Below, in pieces: positions 48,033 through 57,688 of a stretch of DNA of 64,000 bases. Position 1 is the first letter of the stretch; each line of letters starts with the position of its first letter. Source of the stretch: an uncultured Rubripirellula sp. (GTDB taxonomy: Bacteria > Planctomycetota > Planctomycetia > Pirellulales > Pirellulaceae). The stretch spans positions 124,001 to 188,000 of the forward strand of contig CALJHC010000030.1 of NCBI GenBank assembly GCA_938075415.1, in the 5' to 3' direction. Under the pieces are notes generated by a model, which worked only from the letters and a program-made list of their open reading frames with translations, was not told where the DNA came from and made no database searches. The position numbers and the translations under genes are program-made.

Positions 48033-49541
48033 TTATTTCTCGGGTTGCGTTGAGAGATGCGTTGGGAATCTGGATCGCAGTGATCCGTTTGGATTACGTC
48101 GGTTGGCGCCATGGTTTCGCTTGAACCCAAGCGGGATTAAAAGTCCGCCGGTTTTCGATAGTTCATCGTAGAGCTTGACTCGCATCTCGGTGACACGTTC
48201 GGCGTGTTCTGGTTGAAGAATTAAGTTGGTCGTTTCACCCGGATCACGTTGAAGGTCGTAGAGTTCATCAGTGTCCCAGATGCCATGATATTGAATCAAT
48301 TTGTAGCGTTGGTCGCGTAAAGCGAAGGTAGTCGGTGTATGGGGAAAAGCAGGTTCCCAGTAGTACTCATAGAGGAGGTTGGAGCGATTTGAGGGTGTTG
48401 CCGGATCCTTTAGGTGGGGCAGGAAACTGGTTCCATCTGCATGAATCGGTGACTTAATGCCAGCCAATTCAGCGAGGGTTGGGGCGATATCAATATTAGC
48501 CACAATCGCATCGCATCGGGTTCCGGGGGTGATTGTCGTAGGCCAGTGTGCAATGAGTGGTATGCGAATCGACGGTTCGTAGGCACATCGCTTGTCAATC
48601 AATCCATGCTCACCCCAAAGGTGACCACCATCACTGGTGAACAAAATCAGGGTATTCTCATAAGCGTTCGATTTCTTTAATTGCTCGATCAGCTTGCCGA
48701 GGCTGTCGTCGATGGATAGCACCATTTCGCAATAATGCCGGTACATTTCATCAATGGTCTGTCCCGACCGACCGTGATAGGCGTGCTCAACACCGTGCCA
48801 ACTATTGCGTTGGTCATGCACCCACATCGGTTTTTCCTCGGCATCAACCGTCGACGTCTTGGCGTCTGTTTGTTGTTGTGGAGCGGGCTTGTTTTGATAT
48901 CGATTCAGGTGGCGTTTGGCAGGATCGTACAAGCCATGCACGCCTTTATGGGATAGGTACAGCATGAATGGGCTTTTTTGATCGTTGGACGATATCCATT
49001 TGACTGAATGTTCTGTCAGCTCGTCGGTCATGTAGCCCGTTTGTGGAAGCAGTTTCCCGTTGATATTTAACTTCTGGCCCGCGGGAAAGTATTTTCCCTG
49101 ACCCCGAAAACTGACCCAGTGATCAAATCCAGGGCGAGGTGAATCACTTGTTCCCCCCATGTGCCATTTGCCGATAAAAGCGGTCTTGTAGCCTGAAGTC
49201 TGCAACAGCTGTGGGAATGTAACGGTACCCGCTCGCATCAGGTCTGAATTATTGACTACCCGATGGTTATGCATATAGCGACCGGTTAGAAACGAAGCTC
49301 TCGATGGTGAGCAGAGTGAGGTTGTCACAAATGCGTTGTCGAAAACTTGGCCGCCTCGCGCCAATGCATCAATGTGTGGTGTCTCAATGAAGGGATGTCC
49401 CATGAAGCCGAAGACATCATGACGTAAGTCATCCACCAAGATCAAAACAATATTCGGACGTTGCGTGGCAGCGATGACCTGCGTTGAAATAAGACTGACG
49501 AACAGCAGGGCAATCGCTGGAAAGTGAAAGATGGCTTTCAT
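48033..49541 (-). CDS. Type I sulfatase, secreted
   Basis: 502 residues with a signal peptide (about 1-25). The metal pair D37-D38 (NIVLILVDDLRHD) and the Cys-type signature CSPSR at 77-81 are intact, so C77 should become formylglycine. TPHIDALARGG, GKWHMGG and FTSDGGHLWGEHG are standard sulfatase blocks. C-terminal DLQRDPGETTNLI fits the iduronate 2-sulfatase/arylsulfatase A-like branch common in planctomycetes; substrate unknown. It is a single gene. Confidence 0.94.
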   Translation of the reverse strand: MKAIFHFPAIALLFVSLISTQVIAATQRPNIVLILVDDLRHDVFGFMGHPFIETPHIDALARGGQVFDNAFVTTSLCSPSRASFLTGRYMHNHRVVNNSDLMRAGTVTFPQLLQTSGYKTAFIGKWHMGGTSDSPRPGFDHWVSFRGQGKYFPAGQKLNINGKLLPQTGYMTDELTEHSVKWISSNDQKSPFMLYLSHKGVHGLYDPAKRHLNRYQNKPAPQQQTDAKTSTVDAEEKPMWVHDQRNSWHGVEHAYHGRSGQTIDEMYRHYCEMVLSIDDSLGKLIEQLKKSNAYENTLILFTSDGGHLWGEHGLIDKRCAYEPSIRIPLIAHWPTTITPGTRCDAIVANIDIAPTLAELAGIKSPIHADGTSFLPHLKDPATPSNRSNLLYEYYWEPAFPHTPTTFALRDQRYKLIQYHGIWDTDELYDLQRDPGETTNLILQPEHAERVTEMRVKLYDELSKTGGLLIPLGFKRNHGANRRNPNGSLRSRFPTHLSTQPEK

Positions 49542-49812
49542 GGTATGGCGAATGCTTAAATGGGGAGAAGTGGTTCGGGCAACCGCGTATTCTAGCCGTC
49601 TGCCTTCGTGTTTGCTGTGGGTGGAGCAGCCTGAAACGCACCCGACCCTTACTGGTCTTTTTCAAAAGAGCTTACTCAATTTGGAATTGCTTGCGGTGTC
49701 GAGAGACCAAGCGGAATCTCTCAGTACGAATCTTTCTTGGCGGCTTGGGCGATCGCTATCGGCTAACGCACCACAAGGATTTTACCGAGTGCGCTGATTC
49801 AACGCTTGTTGA

Positions 49813-50580
49813 TCAACCCTCTTGTTGGGTTGGGAATTCGCTGTGAGAAATACGTACTAGCGAAATGCCAAAAAAGATCGTGGTCATTAGAAACAAGACA
49901 GCCAGATGGGTTAGCGTTGCCTCGCTGCCGAAAACACTTTCGGCTTCACTACGGGCCAGATTCCAATCCATCCAATTTGACAGCAGACCACGCAGGCGAT
50001 AATTGATCGTGAATTTATTGGCAACAGCGGGGACAAAAGAAAGGCCATACTCGACCACGAGGGTGTAGAAAACCGCTGAGACCATGGTGCGTCGATAGAA
50101 AACGGTTCCGATCAGGACATAAAGTGATGCATGGACAAGGCTGGATAAACCTGACAACGCGATCATGACTAGCCATAACCGTAATCCACCAGCTTCTCCC
50201 ATCAGAACAGTACACACGGTCGTAGAAAGGATCGCGGCTGTAAGCGTCCAAGTCACAGCAGTGAAGTACTTTCCGAGCAAAACGTCGAATCGTCCGCTAC
50301 GTCTCATCGCAAGGTAGACCCAGGTCTGGCTCTCGACCTCAGTGCTGATAACAGGTGTCGCCCAGAGGAGAAGTCCTAGCAGGGTTATCACTTCCGGTAT
50401 CAGGTAGTAGAGCGTCACGCCCCAACGCTCTACCGAGTCCGTAGGTACTTGATTCAGGCGAAGGGCTGACACAATCCCTATTGGAAAAAGAACGAGTATT
50501 AGCCACAGGCTGCTGCGTCCAAGGGTTAGGGAGCGGGCTAGTTCGAATTTGATCACATCAATGGTTAATTTGGGATTCAT
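49813..50580 (-). CDS. ABC-2 type permease
   Basis: 255 residues with about six membrane helices. Last gene of a four-gene ABC operon; its ATG overlaps the stop of the preceding ATPase gene by 4 bp (ATGA). No substrate-specific motif. By order it pairs with the ATPase at 50577-51512. Confidence 0.85.
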   Translation of the reverse strand: MNPKLTIDVIKFELARSLTLGRSSLWLILVLFPIGIVSALRLNQVPTDSVERWGVTLYYLIPEVITLLGLLLWATPVISTEVESQTWVYLAMRRSGRFDVLLGKYFTAVTWTLTAAILSTTVCTVLMGEAGGLRLWLVMIALSGLSSLVHASLYVLIGTVFYRRTMVSAVFYTLVVEYGLSFVPAVANKFTINYRLRGLLSNWMDWNLARSEAESVFGSEATLTHLAVLFLMTTIFFGISLVRISHSEFPTQQEG

Positions 50581-51512
50581 TTCATTTCACCCCGATGTTG
50601 CCGCAGCAATGACTCCAAGATCGCTGATAATTTGCCGTCAGCGGATCGGAATTGGTCAATGCTGAGGTTGCCTTCGCTGATCACACTCACCAAAGCTTCG
50701 TAAAGAGCTGGAGTATCGCGTACCGAGAGACGCAACTCGGTACGATTCTCAAGCAATCGCATTGACTCAACCCACGGTTTGTCCGCAAGGTGATTAATTA
50801 ATCCCGCCGCGTCCCGCCCAATTAATGAAACTTCTTGCGGCGTATCGGTGAGAATTTGATCCAACTCCTCCGCTGAACCGGATGCAAGTAAACGGCCACC
50901 GTGTATCAGCAGAAACGAAGACGTAATTGCCTCAATTTCGTGGAGAACGTGACTGGCAAATAGCAGGCTTTTTCCCTCTGCCGTCCAGTGTTTGAGAAGT
51001 TCGGTCATTTGATATCGCCCGACAGGATCAAGCCCGTTGTAAGGCTCATCCAAGATCAAATAGTCTGGCTGATGCGCGATGGCTTGTGCAATTTTTGTCC
51101 GTTGGCGCATTCCTAAAGAATAAGTTCCCATCGCTCGATCCATCTGCAGAGTCATCCCGACCTGCTCTAGAGCATTCTCCGCTAACTCGCTACTGCTCTT
51201 GGCACTCACCCCATGTAGACGCACTTGATAGGTAACCCACTGTCGAGCCGTCACATTTGGGTACAGGACATCAGTGGCGGGACAAAGGCCAATTTTGCGA
51301 AGAACCTTTCGGTCTTTCCAGGGGTCTGCATCAAGGATCTGCACGGAACCAAGTGTGGGGCTTAGCTGACCAGTGATTAAATTGATCAGGGTGGTCTTCC
51401 CGGAGCCGTTCGGGCCAACCAGCCCAAAAGCTCCACTTGGCAATTCAATGGAAAGATCATTGACACCAATGACCTTTCCATACAGTTTTGAGAGGTTCTT
51501 TAATCGAATCAT
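50577..51512 (-). CDS. ABC transporter ATP-binding protein
   Basis: 311 residues. Walker A GPNGSGKT, signature YSLGMRQR, Walker B YLILDEP and the switch His in ASHVLHEIE are all present. The C-terminal 80 residues are the extra domain common in ABC-2 ATPases of the gliding/lantibiotic type. Starts 3 bp after the stop of the preceding permease gene. Confidence 0.93.
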   Translation of the reverse strand: MIRLKNLSKLYGKVIGVNDLSIELPSGAFGLVGPNGSGKTTLINLITGQLSPTLGSVQILDADPWKDRKVLRKIGLCPATDVLYPNVTARQWVTYQVRLHGVSAKSSSELAENALEQVGMTLQMDRAMGTYSLGMRQRTKIAQAIAHQPDYLILDEPYNGLDPVGRYQMTELLKHWTAEGKSLLFASHVLHEIEAITSSFLLIHGGRLLASGSAEELDQILTDTPQEVSLIGRDAAGLINHLADKPWVESMRLLENRTELRLSVRDTPALYEALVSVISEGNLSIDQFRSADGKLSAILESLLRQHRGEMK

Positions 51513-51515
51513 TTG

Positions 51516-52499
51516 CTAAACACTCAGCCTCGCTAGGATTCGACGACGCACAATCCAAATTCCGCCGAAAGTGATCACCAGTAACACGAGGAACGCGGGC
51601 CAGACGCTACCCGGGGTTGGATCGAGGCCGAAACACCAAGACTCCACCTTCCCCAGTGTGTGGTAGGGTGAGAGTAAACGGTAACGATCAAAATCAATGC
51701 TTGTCTCTGCTAACGCACGAGCGCGCCTTCCTCGACCCGGACCGGACAAGACTCTCATGAACGTTAAGATTTGATAGGCCACGATCCCAAGTATCCAAGT
51801 TGCAAACCACGAAATCGTCGCATAGCGACTCTCACTAGTCAGTGACGAATAACATAACGCCAGTGAAGTGGTTGGAATGACCAAAACGAGCGTTGCAGCC
51901 ATGATCCGCAGGGGGATATCCCAAGTGTCTACAACAACGGAGAGACTGGGCGAAAGCAAGATACCTAGGAAGTAAAGAATCAGGGCTGGAAAGGTGATGG
52001 TGGCGGTCAGGAAAAAGCAAAGTACGGCTGCCTTGCCCGCGATGTATTCCATCGGTCTCAGGGGTCTGGAAAAGTACAGCAAGTAGGCCTTGCTGCGGAG
52101 ATCATAGGAAATCAGCATTGGCGCGATCAACCCAACCAGTAGCACCATGGCGCACAGTTGCGGGTATCGGAAAAACGTCAGGATTAGCGTGCTCCATACC
52201 TCATGACGCGCGGCGTCTGGATCCGTCATCGCTACATAGGCCAAGTCGGGCCGCCGCATTGGGCCGCTGATTAGCTGTGTAACAAACCCTTTCATCTCCG
52301 GATCACTCGAGGAATATTCGAACGCAAAAATCCCCATCGCCGGGAAAATAATTGGTATCCAGGAAAGCATCAACATGAGTCGAAGCCAGCGGCGTCGCCA
52401 AACCAGAGAGATCCCACTTTTTGCAACAAAGATGGGTCGCAGCAGCGGCGCGGTACGGTATCCATTCCACGGTCGATAACCGAGATCATGAATCGGCAT
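51516..52499 (-). CDS. ABC-2 type permease
   Basis: 327 residues, about six membrane helices after a polar N-terminus (IHDLGYRPWNGYR). The ATG at 52499 shares one base with the stop codon of the ATPase gene before it (TAATG). By order it pairs with the ATPase at 52499-53425. Confidence 0.85.
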   Translation of the reverse strand: MPIHDLGYRPWNGYRTAPLLRPIFVAKSGISLVWRRRWLRLMLMLSWIPIIFPAMGIFAFEYSSSDPEMKGFVTQLISGPMRRPDLAYVAMTDPDAARHEVWSTLILTFFRYPQLCAMVLLVGLIAPMLISYDLRSKAYLLYFSRPLRPMEYIAGKAAVLCFFLTATITFPALILYFLGILLSPSLSVVVDTWDIPLRIMAATLVLVIPTTSLALCYSSLTSESRYATISWFATWILGIVAYQILTFMRVLSGPGRGRRARALAETSIDFDRYRLLSPYHTLGKVESWCFGLDPTPGSVWPAFLVLLVITFGGIWIVRRRILARLSV

Positions 52500-53425
52500 T
52501 ATTTCACCTTGCCCTTGGACGCTGCGTCGAAGAATATTTGCTCAAGGGCGTTCCTCGCAGGTTCCATTCGACGAATCCGTGTATCGGTGGCTGCGGCTGC
52601 AGTCCATAGCTGCGTTGTCTGATCCAGATGGACCCCCACTACCTTAAGCGAACCATCAATCTCTTGGTTGATACTGAACCCGTCGTTACGCAATCTCTCG
52701 ATGAAGTCGGTAGGATCACCCATTAGACTCAGGTGGATGGTGGGTTCTGAGGGGCGACTCAAGTTGTCCAAGGTGTCAATGATTTTTACCGATCCGTCGA
52801 CCAGCATGATCACTTGATCGCAAACGGAGCGAACATCATGCAGTATGTGTGTCGATAGTAAAACTGATTTACCGAGTTTTGCAGAGAGTGTTCGTATCCG
52901 ACTCAGCATCGCTTCTCTCTGATTCGGGTCTAATCCAGTGGTCGGTTCGTCCAGGATTAAGAACGGCGGGTCGTGTACCAAAGCTTGCGCGAATTTGAGT
53001 TTCTGACGCATGCCGGTTGAGTAGGATTCGACCGGACGATAACGTTCTTCCGAGATATCGCAGAAATCACAGACCTCGTGGGCGCGACGCAGTCCCTCGG
53101 TTCCTGGTAGTCCGGATAGGTTTGCCATGAAGGCAACCGACTCAATACCATTCAGGCCGGCAATGTAGCAGTCGTCCTCGGGAAGGTATCCGACTAAATC
53201 CCGGATCGCTCGGTCTTGCTCGGGCCAGGGAATCCCTAGGACGCTGCCACGCCCTTGCTGTGTTTTGACAAGTCCTAGCAGCGACTTAATCAGGGTGCTT
53301 TTTCCCGAACCGTTGGGACCCAGCAATCCTGTCACCCCCGGATCCACGCGCAGCGTCACCTCTCTTAACGCTGAGACTTCTTGGTAATGTTTCGTGATCC
53401 CGCATACTTCAACGATGGCGTTCAG
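52499..53425 (-). CDS. ABC transporter ATP-binding protein, atypical start
   Basis: First gene of the four-gene operon. The first ATG/GTG/TTG start (GTG at 53359) begins at TLRVDPGVTGLLGPNGSGKS, only a few residues before Walker A. The frame stays open upstream and there encodes AIVEVCGITKHYQEVSALRE, the normal N-terminal beta strands of an ABC ATPase. No ATG, GTG or TTG occurs between this segment and an in-frame TAA at 53489. I take the CTG at 53425 as start because gagag lies 7 nt before it; ATT at 53431 is another option. Signature YSTGMRQK and Walker B FLILDEP follow. Confidence 0.8.
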   Translation of the reverse strand: MNAIVEVCGITKHYQEVSALREVTLRVDPGVTGLLGPNGSGKSTLIKSLLGLVKTQQGRGSVLGIPWPEQDRAIRDLVGYLPEDDCYIAGLNGIESVAFMANLSGLPGTEGLRRAHEVCDFCDISEERYRPVESYSTGMRQKLKFAQALVHDPPFLILDEPTTGLDPNQREAMLSRIRTLSAKLGKSVLLSTHILHDVRSVCDQVIMLVDGSVKIIDTLDNLSRPSEPTIHLSLMGDPTDFIERLRNDGFSINQEIDGSLKVVGVHLDQTTQLWTAAAATDTRIRRMEPARNALEQIFFDAASKGKVK

Positions 53426-53487
53426 GATAATACTCTCGACAAATTTGAAGTGATGTTTGCCTTTGACTGCCGTAAAGATAACATCTA

Positions 53488-53503
53488 CTTACGCTGCTGT
53501 AAG
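53488..53503. promoter_or_regulatory. Possible operator dyad upstream of the ABC operon
   Basis: cttac and gtaag are separated by 6 bp (53488-53503), about 60 bp before the proposed CTG start of the ABC operon. Short dyads of this sort are typical of repressor sites, but no regulator gene is adjacent. Confidence 0.25.
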
Positions 53504-53548
53504 ATCACTTCGATCTGCTACAAGCTTGCAGCTTTCGATTGGTGATCC

Positions 53549-53593
53549 ATTCGCGGGTTGATCATTCGCGGGTTGATCATTCGCGGGTCGAGT
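53549..53593. repeat. 15-bp tandem repeat, three copies
   Basis: attcgcgggttgatc at 53549-53563 and 53564-53578 exactly, with a diverged third copy at 53579-53593. Confidence 0.88.
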
Positions 53594-53955
53594 AATCAGA
53601 GAGATCAAATGTGCCTGGGTTACGCAATCTCACCCCCGGAAGGGGTAATCTGCTAGTTTTGTTGTTGCAGGCTGGCCGGATTCGTTCTTTCCCTTATGTC
53701 CTTCGAGCTCAGGGTAAGCTCGTTACAATCTTGCTTCATGATTAAAGAGTTCAGTGCATTGACGTTCCAGTGTCGATTGGCTTTGGAAATCTAATCCTCT
53801 CTGCAGCGATCCAGGAAGTAAATGTTTGTCCGCCATATTTGACAAGTCTCATTTTCGTTATTCGGCTTGTGCTTTCTGCCTGATTAATGGGTTGCCATTG
53901 GCAGAGGCGGCGTTCGAGCAAACGGTTCATGATTAACAGAAAGAGCTGACTAGGC

Positions 53956-55116
53956 GTGAATGACTTTCATCTTGACCTCTCCGATCGAACTTTGATCGTC
54001 AATCAAATTAGTTCTCCCATGGTAGCTTCGGCTACGGTTGAGGAGTGCTTAGCTAAAGCAACGCATCCAATTATCGATGTTCGGTCCCCCGGTGAGTTTG
54101 AGGAGGGGCATTTGCCCGGCGCGGTGAACGTACCACTGTACAACGATGAAGAACGAAAAAAAATTGGAACGCTTTATCGACATGATGGCTCGGAGGTTGC
54201 AACAGAACTTGGATACTCCATCGCGGCTGAGAAATTTGATTCATTGGTTGCGAAGGTGCGCCAGGTGCTGACAAGTGGCCGGTTCAGTGAAGATAGCAAC
54301 GGGGAATTTGTGGTCCATTGTTGGCGAGGAGGATTACGAAGTCGCGGTGTTGCATGGTTGTGTAAGCGGAATGGATTGCTGCCTTTGGTGATGGAGGGCG
54401 GGTATAAGGCGTACCGAAGGCACTCACATTCGTGTCTTTCCATTTCGAGTAATATTATTTTGCTTTCTGGGCCAACCGGTGTCGGGAAAACGCGGTTACT
54501 CAAGACGTTGGCCGAACATGGCGAGGAGGTGCTTGATTTGGAGGGACTTGCTTGTCATCGGGGTAGTGTTTTTGGTGGGTTTCCGGGCGTCAAGCAGCCA
54601 ACGGTTGAACAGTTTCAAAATAATTTATTCGGTCGGTGGCAATGTTTAGACTCAACGAAGCCCGTATGGATTGAAGGTGAGAGTGAGCGAATAGGCCGAG
54701 CGGTAATTCCGGAACCTCTCTTTGGGCAGATGCGAAAAGCGCCCATGCTTTACCTAAATGCTGAGAGATTGGCGCGGGTCGAATTCCTGTTGAAGGATTA
54801 TGGTGAATTCGATGTCGCTGATCTTCGTTTGAAGGCTCAGCGAATAAAGAAACGGCTCGGCGGTCAGCGATTGAAAGAAGCGCTTCACGCAATCGATACG
54901 GCGAACTGGGAGGCTTTCTGTGAGTTAATGATCCAATACTACGATAAGTATTACGAGAGATCACTCGAAAAAATATCGCCCGAACTGATCGAACGCGTTG
55001 ACTTACGTCAGCCCGGCGAGGCGCACGATATTAACCGTTTGATTAGGATTGGACACCGACTGACGGATGACGCTCGTCGGCAAAGAGATCTGCCGAGCAA
55101 TGAGTCGGTTGAATAA
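53956..55116 (+). CDS. mnmH: tRNA 2-selenouridine synthase
   Basis: 386 residues from the GTG at 53956; an ATG at 54019 (residue 22) is an alternative. N-terminal rhodanese domain with IDVRSPGEFEEGHLPGA and the active Cys C122 (HCWRGGLRSR), then a P-loop domain with Walker A GPTGVGKT at 172-179. This order is specific to SelU/MnmH, which replaces the sulfur of 2-thiouridine in the anticodon of Lys, Glu and Gln tRNAs with selenium through a geranylated intermediate. It needs selenophosphate (SelD), which is not encoded in the window. Confidence 0.95.
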   Translation: MNDFHLDLSDRTLIVNQISSPMVASATVEECLAKATHPIIDVRSPGEFEEGHLPGAVNVPLYNDEERKKIGTLYRHDGSEVATELGYSIAAEKFDSLVAKVRQVLTSGRFSEDSNGEFVVHCWRGGLRSRGVAWLCKRNGLLPLVMEGGYKAYRRHSHSCLSISSNIILLSGPTGVGKTRLLKTLAEHGEEVLDLEGLACHRGSVFGGFPGVKQPTVEQFQNNLFGRWQCLDSTKPVWIEGESERIGRAVIPEPLFGQMRKAPMLYLNAERLARVEFLLKDYGEFDVADLRLKAQRIKKRLGGQRLKEALHAIDTANWEAFCELMIQYYDKYYERSLEKISPELIERVDLRQPGEAHDINRLIRIGHRLTDDARRQRDLPSNESVE

Positions 55117-55641
55117 GGCGCACCAGTTGTGATGCAATTCGAACGAGCCTAGCTATCGCGGGAAGGAATCCTCGTTTGCCAAGGTGTTCGATCACGGCGT
55201 GCGACACCAAGCGAAACGAGGGGGTTGTATTTTGAATAAAAATCTAGCCTTTTTTGAAAAGCGCGATCAGGCCCGAAACCAAAAGCAAGAGCTAACACGG
55301 GCGACCATTTCAAATAAGTTGATGGATGGTTTCTCTGGGGAAGTCAGACTTTACACTTCTGGTAGGGGATGTCAGTCTCGGTATCCCTGCCGGCAAAAGT
55401 ACTTGTGGCAAGCACGTTCGGGGTCACCCGTTTTCTCAGTTGCAGACCGGTTAGGTAGGATGAAGTTGAGGGGTACCTTGTAGGTTATCCTGCGAAGAGA
55501 ATTTGCATGAACGTCACCCTTTGCACTCGGTTTGTCACATCGGCGATGACTTGACTAAGTGAGGATGCCAATTCCTGAAGTCTCAAGAGAGGTACGGTTC
55601 AAGAAAAATCCTTAGCTGTGAAGCTGGTGGCTCAGGTGTTG
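55117..55641. other. Intergenic region between selU and the YHYH gene
   Basis: About 520 bp between convergent genes. A plus-strand frame at 55184-55483 has unlikely composition and no domain. Nothing else seen. Confidence 0.4.
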
Positions 55642-56925
55642 TTAGAAACCACGCGGCCCTTGGCCAGGTGGAAACGCGCGTTGTCCACGCTGGGGTCCAA
55701 AGCCACCGGTTCCTCTCGGAAATCGGGGGTTCGTCAGTCTTTGCATTTGTTCCGGTGTTAAAATTTTCTCTAGTTTATCATCCACCATTCCTTGCAGTTC
55801 TTGAAGCTGCTTGTTTTGTTCTTCTGTTAAGCGAAGGGTCGGTAGGAGGAAAGGCGGAATGATCACGCCGGGACCAGGGGGGCCACCCGTTCGTCCTGAT
55901 TCTCGTTGGTCCCTTGGTGCACGATCGTTAAATCCCCGTGCTGGATTTTGATCGCCTGCTGGGGGGCGTTGGTCAGAGGCGGCCATTCGTCCACCGCGTT
56001 CACTTGTGCTTCCTCTGGGTGGCCGTCCACCACCGGGTCCACGAAGGAAATCACTGGAGGCGGTCCCTCGCCAGTTGCGTGGGACTACCGGCCACTGTTC
56101 CGTCATGAAATATGCGTAGGTGCCATCCGGATAATCAGGCGTGACCGTGTATCGTCCGTTGCATTGGTCCAGATCCCCGGATCCTTCGACGTACTCATAA
56201 TCGCGAACGAAAGTCCCGTCATAGTTCCCGCCGGGCGCATTACCGCCGGGTCGGCTGCCTTTTTTTAATTGGAAGCTGGACCTCAAAGGTACGATTGTTG
56301 AAGTTGAATCCTCGGGATCCTTAAAGCCGTAGATCGCGTAGATAGGAAACCCGTCCGCAGCCCAACCGACCAAGGGGGAGTGATGATCACGCATAAGTGA
56401 TATGGAGTCGAGTAGTCCAGTTGGCAAGCCGTGATAATGGTACTTGCCGGTCGGCTGCACATGGGCGTGTGAAACGTCGATTCCGAGGGCAATTGCACCG
56501 GAGAGTGGTTCGTACTGCCAGCCCGGCTCACCGTTAAAAAATTCGGCGGCCCCCGGATCAAATGGAATGCCGTTGACCGCTACGCCAAACTCACCGGTCA
56601 TCGGTGTAATGGAATCCGCAGCTTTGGGTTTTGCTGGCAGACGATACTCATGTCGTTGAGCAGAGATTCGGTTGGGGTTACCACGATTTGGGAACCTCCC
56701 GGTCTTGTGATCTGGAATTCCATTGGAACGTATCACTCGTTCGTCTCCGATGATTTCGATCGTCACTTCATTCGCGATTTGTGGTTCAGAGGTCGCGGGA
56801 AGTGGAGTGAGTGTCCCCTTTTTGATGATCGTGTGCGTTCTGGGACGGGGAGGCTGCTGAGCAAGGACAACTACAAGGCCTGTTAACAGGATAGGCAGCA
56901 GCAGTATCAGAGTTTTTCGCTTCAT
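55642..56925 (-). CDS. Secreted YHYH-domain protein with LTxxQ tail
   Basis: The ATG at 56925 (427 residues) starts a clear signal peptide ending LAQQ. The YHYH domain includes GVAVNGIPFDPGAAEFFNGE and the name-giving YHYHG at 162-166. After about 300 the sequence becomes rich in Gly, Pro, Arg and Gln, then ends with LRLTEEQNKQLQELQG and ILTPEQMQRL, the LTxxQ-type helices seen in Spy/CpxP-like proteins. The YHYH domain has no established function; the histidines could bind metal. Confidence 0.88.
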   Translation of the reverse strand: MKRKTLILLLPILLTGLVVVLAQQPPRPRTHTIIKKGTLTPLPATSEPQIANEVTIEIIGDERVIRSNGIPDHKTGRFPNRGNPNRISAQRHEYRLPAKPKAADSITPMTGEFGVAVNGIPFDPGAAEFFNGEPGWQYEPLSGAIALGIDVSHAHVQPTGKYHYHGLPTGLLDSISLMRDHHSPLVGWAADGFPIYAIYGFKDPEDSTSTIVPLRSSFQLKKGSRPGGNAPGGNYDGTFVRDYEYVEGSGDLDQCNGRYTVTPDYPDGTYAYFMTEQWPVVPRNWRGTASSDFLRGPGGGRPPRGSTSERGGRMAASDQRPPAGDQNPARGFNDRAPRDQRESGRTGGPPGPGVIIPPFLLPTLRLTEEQNKQLQELQGMVDDKLEKILTPEQMQRLTNPRFPRGTGGFGPQRGQRAFPPGQGPRGF

Positions 56926-57688
56926 GACTATTTGGAATCCCAAGTACTAAGCTTGTGGTTTAGATGCAGCATTGAAAATTTTATAACAGACTTTTGTTGA
57001 GTGGCACACGCCTCGGATGATCCACCGATTAATTCTTTCGGGCGGTTTCTTTGCGCGATTAATAAAAACCGACTTACCTTGTTTTGGTGATGCCCCTTGT
57101 ATTGAGATTGAGTTTGGACCTTTGCAGTCAGTGGGAAGTTCACCCTTACTGAGACTCATTGAGTCACCAAACATTTTTCAGGTTCAATCTGGTTGCGGAC
57201 TGATTTTGATAAGAGTGTCGTTGCCGAGAGATTAGTACGAAATGGTGGCTGGGTCGTCCGGAGTTCTCGCTGGTATGTATTGCGAAAAATGCAATTCAGG
57301 TTTTTGCTAGTGACTGCTGCTACGAATTACATCTGCTAAGCCACGACGATTAATAGAGCCGATGGCCAAGCGTTATTCGCGTCGGTGTATCGCTAGTGGG
57401 TTTCTTGAGTCGGTAAATTCTGGAGTTCTTTGCTATCGCTTGGATATAAAACCCTGTTTCGAGGGCAAAGTTTCGGGAATTCGGCGTGGTCATCACATGA
57501 AACACAGGTTTGCTTTATTCCTGCTGCAGTGCAGGTTATCCAGCAGAATGGAGTGGCTACCATGACCGATACGGAACGGACCTAAGGTCACGGGCGTCCC
57601 ACCAGACCGGATGAGAACGCAACGAAACGTGGGACGATTTGAAGATTCTGCTTGCGTTTGATTTCGACTTGGTGGGAAGACCGAGTCT
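56926..57688. other. Intergenic region
   Basis: About 760 bp between two minus-strand genes. Small frames at 57017-57235 and 57362-57565 have no domain support. No repeat or hairpin found. Confidence 0.4.

Larger units (their letters stand above)
53426..53955. other. Divergent intergenic region upstream of ABC operon and selU
   Basis: About 530 bp. It holds a 15-bp tandem repeat and a dyad (both listed). No gene found. Confidence 0.45.

Noticed and set aside
55184-55483. 99-codon plus-strand frame after selU
   Set aside because: Composition rich in Arg, Cys and Gln, no leader or domain, begins at GTG without a binding site.
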